Origin: Burkholderiales bacterium
Lineage (GTDB): Bacteria > Pseudomonadota > Gammaproteobacteria > Burkholderiales > Casimicrobiaceae
Assembly: GCA_015075645.1 (NCBI GenBank)
Contig: JABTUF010000002.1
Span: 372,001 to 436,000, forward strand
DNA length: 64,000 nt
Reading direction: 5' to 3'
Position 1 is the stretch's first letter, and the number at the start of each line of letters is the position of its first letter. This document shows, piece after piece, positions 61,706 through 64,000 of this stretch. The position numbers were made by a program, and so were the translations under genes. The notes beneath the pieces were generated by a model. It was given only the letters and a program-made list of their open reading frames with translations. It was not told where the DNA came from and did no database searches.

Positions 61706-63166
61706 ATGGGACTCTTCGGCATCCTCGCGGGCCTCGCCGTCCTGGTGTGGCTGTCCTTCCGCGGCTGGAGCGTGCTGGTGCTCGCGCCGCTCGGCGCGCT
61801 CGTCGCCTCGGCGTTCGCCGCCCAACCGCTCCTCGCCCACTGGACGCTCACCTTCATGGGGGCTGCGGCCGGCTTCATCGGCCAGTTCTTCCCGCTGTTC
61901 CTGCTGGGGGCGATCTTCGGCAAGCTGATGGACGACAGCGGCGCAGTGACGTCGATCGCGCGGTTCATGACCGAAAAGCTCGGCCCGAAGCGCGCGATCC
62001 TCGCGGTGGTGCTCGCGGGCGCGGTCGTCACCTACGGCGGCGTGAGTCTCTTCGTCGCGATCTTCGTCATCGTCCCGATGGGCCAGGCGCTGTTCCGCGC
62101 CGCCGACATTCCCAGCCGACTCCTGCCGGCCACCGTCGCGCTCGGCACGATGACCTTCACGATGAGCGCTCTTCCGGGCACGCCGGCGATCCAGAACGCG
62201 ATTCCGATGCCGTTCTTCGGTACGACGCCGTTCGCCGCCCCCGGACTCGGGATCGTCGCCTCCGCGATCATGGCGGGCTTCGGACTGTGGTGGCTCGGCC
62301 GCGCGACCCGACGGGCGCGCGCGGCCGGCGAAGGCTTCGCGCGGCGTGACGCGACAGCGAAGGAAACCACGCCGTCGATCGACGAACCCGAACTGCGCGC
62401 CCGCGCGAGCGCCGCGAGCGGCTTCGACCCGGCGGAGATCGAGGACGCCGCTCCCGCGTTCCAGTCGCCCTCTCCGCTCGTGGCGATCCTGCCGCTGCTG
62501 GTGGTCATCGTCGTCAACCTCATCGCCTCGCTCATCGTGGTGCCGCGCCTCGACTTCGAGCGCATCGGCGCGCTGCGCTTCGACCAGGATGCGTTGTTCG
62601 CCGCCAGCGGCGTCTGGGGCGTCCTGTTCGCCCTCGCCTGCGGCATCGTCGCGGTCGTGGCGCTGAACCGCAGCCGGTTCGCGTCGGTCCGCGCGAGCGT
62701 GGACACCGGTGCCCACGCGTCGGTCCTGCCGGTCGTGAGCGTCGCGAGCCTCGTCGGCTTCGGCGCGGTGGTGGCCGCGATGCCCGCGTTCGCGGAGGTG
62801 CGGGACTGGGTGCTGCAGATCGAGGGTGGACCGCTCGTCTCGCTGGCGCTCGCCACCAACGTGCTGTCGGCACTCACCGGTTCCGCCTCCGGCGGCCTCA
62901 CGATCGCGCTCGACACGCTGGGCGACACCTACCTCAAGCTCGCGACCCTGATGGGCATCGATCCGGGGCTGCTGCATCGCGTGGCCGTGATCGGCGCCGG
63001 CACGCTCGACAGCCTGCCGCACAACGGCGCGGTGGTGACGCTGCTGTCGATCTGCGGCTGCTCGCACAAGGAGAGCTACCTCGGCATCGTGATGGTGGCG
63101 ATCGTCGGAGCGATCATCGCGCTCGTCGCCGTGATCGCGCTGGGTTCAACCGTGGGATCGTTCTGA
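61706..63166 (+). CDS. GntP family permease (gluconate:H+ symporter type)
   Basis: A 486-residue inner-membrane carrier with about 12-14 hydrophobic helices. The IFGKLMDDSGAVTSIARFMTEKLGPKRA block and the late GTLDSLPHNGAVVTLLSICG are GntP signatures. The family imports gluconate and related sugar acids, and some members carry citrate or fructuronate. There is a long hydrophilic loop (residues about 205-255). No gluconate-metabolising gene is adjacent, though zwf and a gluconate-5-dehydrogenase-like SDR are elsewhere in the window. Confidence 0.9.
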   Translation: MGLFGILAGLAVLVWLSFRGWSVLVLAPLGALVASAFAAQPLLAHWTLTFMGAAAGFIGQFFPLFLLGAIFGKLMDDSGAVTSIARFMTEKLGPKRAILAVVLAGAVVTYGGVSLFVAIFVIVPMGQALFRAADIPSRLLPATVALGTMTFTMSALPGTPAIQNAIPMPFFGTTPFAAPGLGIVASAIMAGFGLWWLGRATRRARAAGEGFARRDATAKETTPSIDEPELRARASAASGFDPAEIEDAAPAFQSPSPLVAILPLLVVIVVNLIASLIVVPRLDFERIGALRFDQDALFAASGVWGVLFALACGIVAVVALNRSRFASVRASVDTGAHASVLPVVSVASLVGFGAVVAAMPAFAEVRDWVLQIEGGPLVSLALATNVLSALTGSASGGLTIALDTLGDTYLKLATLMGIDPGLLHRVAVIGAGTLDSLPHNGAVVTLLSICGCSHKESYLGIVMVAIVGAIIALVAVIALGSTVGSF

Positions 63167-63226
63167 CGCGCTGCGCGAAGGGTAGAATCCGCAGGTTCGC
63201 GACGCATCGTCGCATCGGAGAATTGC

Positions 63227-63820
63227 ATGAAGCTTGAAACAATCGGATGGACGTTTGCAGGCGTCCTGCTCGCCGCCGCGGCGACTCCCGCGCTCGCGCA
63301 GTCGAGCGTCACCTACGGGCGCGTGACCGCCCTGCGCAACGTCACCGTCGACAGTTCGAACGCGCAGATGGGCGGTGCGCTCGTCGGAGGCACGGTCGGA
63401 CTGGTCTCGGGACGCAATCGTTCGAGCAGCAACCAGGCGCTGCGCGGTGTCGGAGGCGTGTACGCGGGCCGGCGGATCGGCGGCGCGATGGGTTCGAGCC
63501 AGGCCATCGAGTACACGGTGCTCATGGGGAACGGTACGACGACCACGATCGTCTCGGACCAGACCGGCAAGCGCATCGGCGACTGCGTCGCGATCGAACG
63601 CGGTTCGTTCAACAACATTCGTCTCGCCGACGACGCGCGTTGCGCGCCTCCGGCGCGCCAGACCGCCGCGGCGCCCGCCCCGGCTCCTGCCGCCGCGCCC
63701 GCCGCGGCGGTCCGGGAAGCCAGCGCCTGCGACCAGGCGAAGGAGCAGTTGCTGCAGGCGAACACCGACGAGGAGTTCGACCGCGCGGAGCGGCGCATGC
63801 GCCTCCTGTGCGGCGAATGA
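63227..63820 (+). CDS. Glycine-zipper (SlyB-like) exported protein
   Basis: A 197-residue protein. The signal peptide (ETIGWTFAGVLLAAAATPALA) is cleaved near ALAQS. The mature part has GGALVGGTVGLVSG and GVGGVYAGRRIGGAMG, glycine-zipper segments as in outer-membrane lipoprotein SlyB, followed by a beta-rich region (YTVLMGNGTTTTIVSDQ, DCVAIERGSFNNIRL). An Ala/Pro-rich stretch and a Cys-bearing C-terminal helix (CDQAKEQLL to LLCGE) follow. No lipobox Cys is present. A TAGAAT -10-like element lies about 38 bases upstream (63183-63188) and GGAG precedes the ATG. Confidence 0.8.
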   Translation: MKLETIGWTFAGVLLAAAATPALAQSSVTYGRVTALRNVTVDSSNAQMGGALVGGTVGLVSGRNRSSSNQALRGVGGVYAGRRIGGAMGSSQAIEYTVLMGNGTTTTIVSDQTGKRIGDCVAIERGSFNNIRLADDARCAPPARQTAAAPAPAPAAAPAAAVREASACDQAKEQLLQANTDEEFDRAERRMRLLCGE

Positions 63821-63868
63821 TCTGCCCGACTGATCCTGCCTGCGGCGCGCCCGAAGTTCGCGATCCGG

Positions 63869-64000
63869 TCAGCGCGCCGGGCGGATGCGCGGCGTCTGAC
63901 CGGCGTCCGGCAGGAGTTTCGCGAGTTCCGCCCCGGCGAGCAGCGTGATGCGTTCCTTCGCCGCGAACGCGCGCGCCGGATCGGAGAGTTCGCCGCCGAG
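63869..64000 (-). CDS. C-terminal fragment of a gene running off the right edge
   Basis: On the minus strand an open frame comes in from beyond the window and ends at TGA 63869-63871, giving 43 residues (ending TPRIRPAR). The segment FAAKERITLLAGAELAKLL resembles the C-terminus of restriction-endonuclease-like (Mrr_cat) proteins, which often finish with a strand I.L(I/L).G..L..LL. The evidence is only this short tail, so the family is a guess. It is convergent with the glycine-zipper gene, 48 bases away. Confidence 0.5.
   Translation of the reverse strand, partial: LGGELSDPARAFAAKERITLLAGAELAKLLPDAGQTPRIRPAR

Overview
The window is a very GC-rich (by eye about 70%) bacterial chromosome segment with dense coding and many 4-base ATGA/GTGA start-stop overlaps. 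A class Ia ribonucleotide reductase operon with a small gene between nrdA and nrdB, an IPTL-CTERM sorting signal, PepSY/two-component/cytochrome b561 genes, DUF2237 and NitT/TauT-type importers together suggest an environmental betaproteobacterium (Burkholderiales-like). That placement is inference; no rRNA or other taxonomic marker is present. I saw no tRNA, rRNA, CRISPR array, transposase or integrase.

Left part (1-24 kb): the end of an S9 prolyl oligopeptidase and a ligase-associated DEXH helicase precede a roughly 20-kb run of plus-strand genes. It opens with a GntR/UTRA regulator that has its own operator and promoter. Then come a DUF3604 PHP-type protein, a four-gene NitT/TauT-type ABC importer, three Gfo/Idh/MocA oxidoreductases interleaved with a dienelactone-hydrolase-like enzyme, a D-serine-dehydratase-like PLP enzyme preceded by a 13-codon leader ORF, two SDR dehydrogenases, a DUF1028 protein and a complete Dpp/Opp-type importer (DDF-A-BC order). 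A four-unit REP-like array lies between the two Dpp ATPases. A hydroxypyruvate-isomerase-like TIM barrel closes the region from the other strand. This looks like an uncharacterised catabolic locus that imports and oxidises a polyhydroxylated or amino compound; the substrate cannot be read from the sequence.

Middle part (24-45 kb): pdeM (partner of the DEXH helicase), a repeat-rich 638-base spacer carrying a candidate pair of NrdR boxes 31 bp apart, nrdA-DUF2442-nrdB, an IPTL-CTERM exported protein, a lipoprotein, a methyltransferase, a 5'-nucleotidase-type lipoprotein, an MFS exporter, a pirin, a clostripain-type (C11) peptidase, zwf, an OmpA-like protein, a META-domain protein, and an OmpR-type two-component system. 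The two-component system sits beside two divergent PepSY genes separated by a perfect 9-bp inverted repeat, followed by a cytochrome b561.

Right part (46-64 kb): a GT87-like membrane protein, ketopantoate reductase, msrA, a stand-alone MurF-like ligase with a C-terminal cysteine cluster, a gingipain-type (C25) caspase-fold protein overlapping a small beta-barrel-like protein, DUF1993, a TonB-like protein translationally coupled to an orphan family-5 solute-binding protein, a CHRD protein, a beta/gamma-crystallin plus glycine-zipper protein, two tandem ModE/LysR-like regulators with periplasmic-binding-protein effector domains, DUF2237, a patatin-like lipase, a GntP permease, a glycine-zipper protein, and the 3' end of a further gene running off the window.
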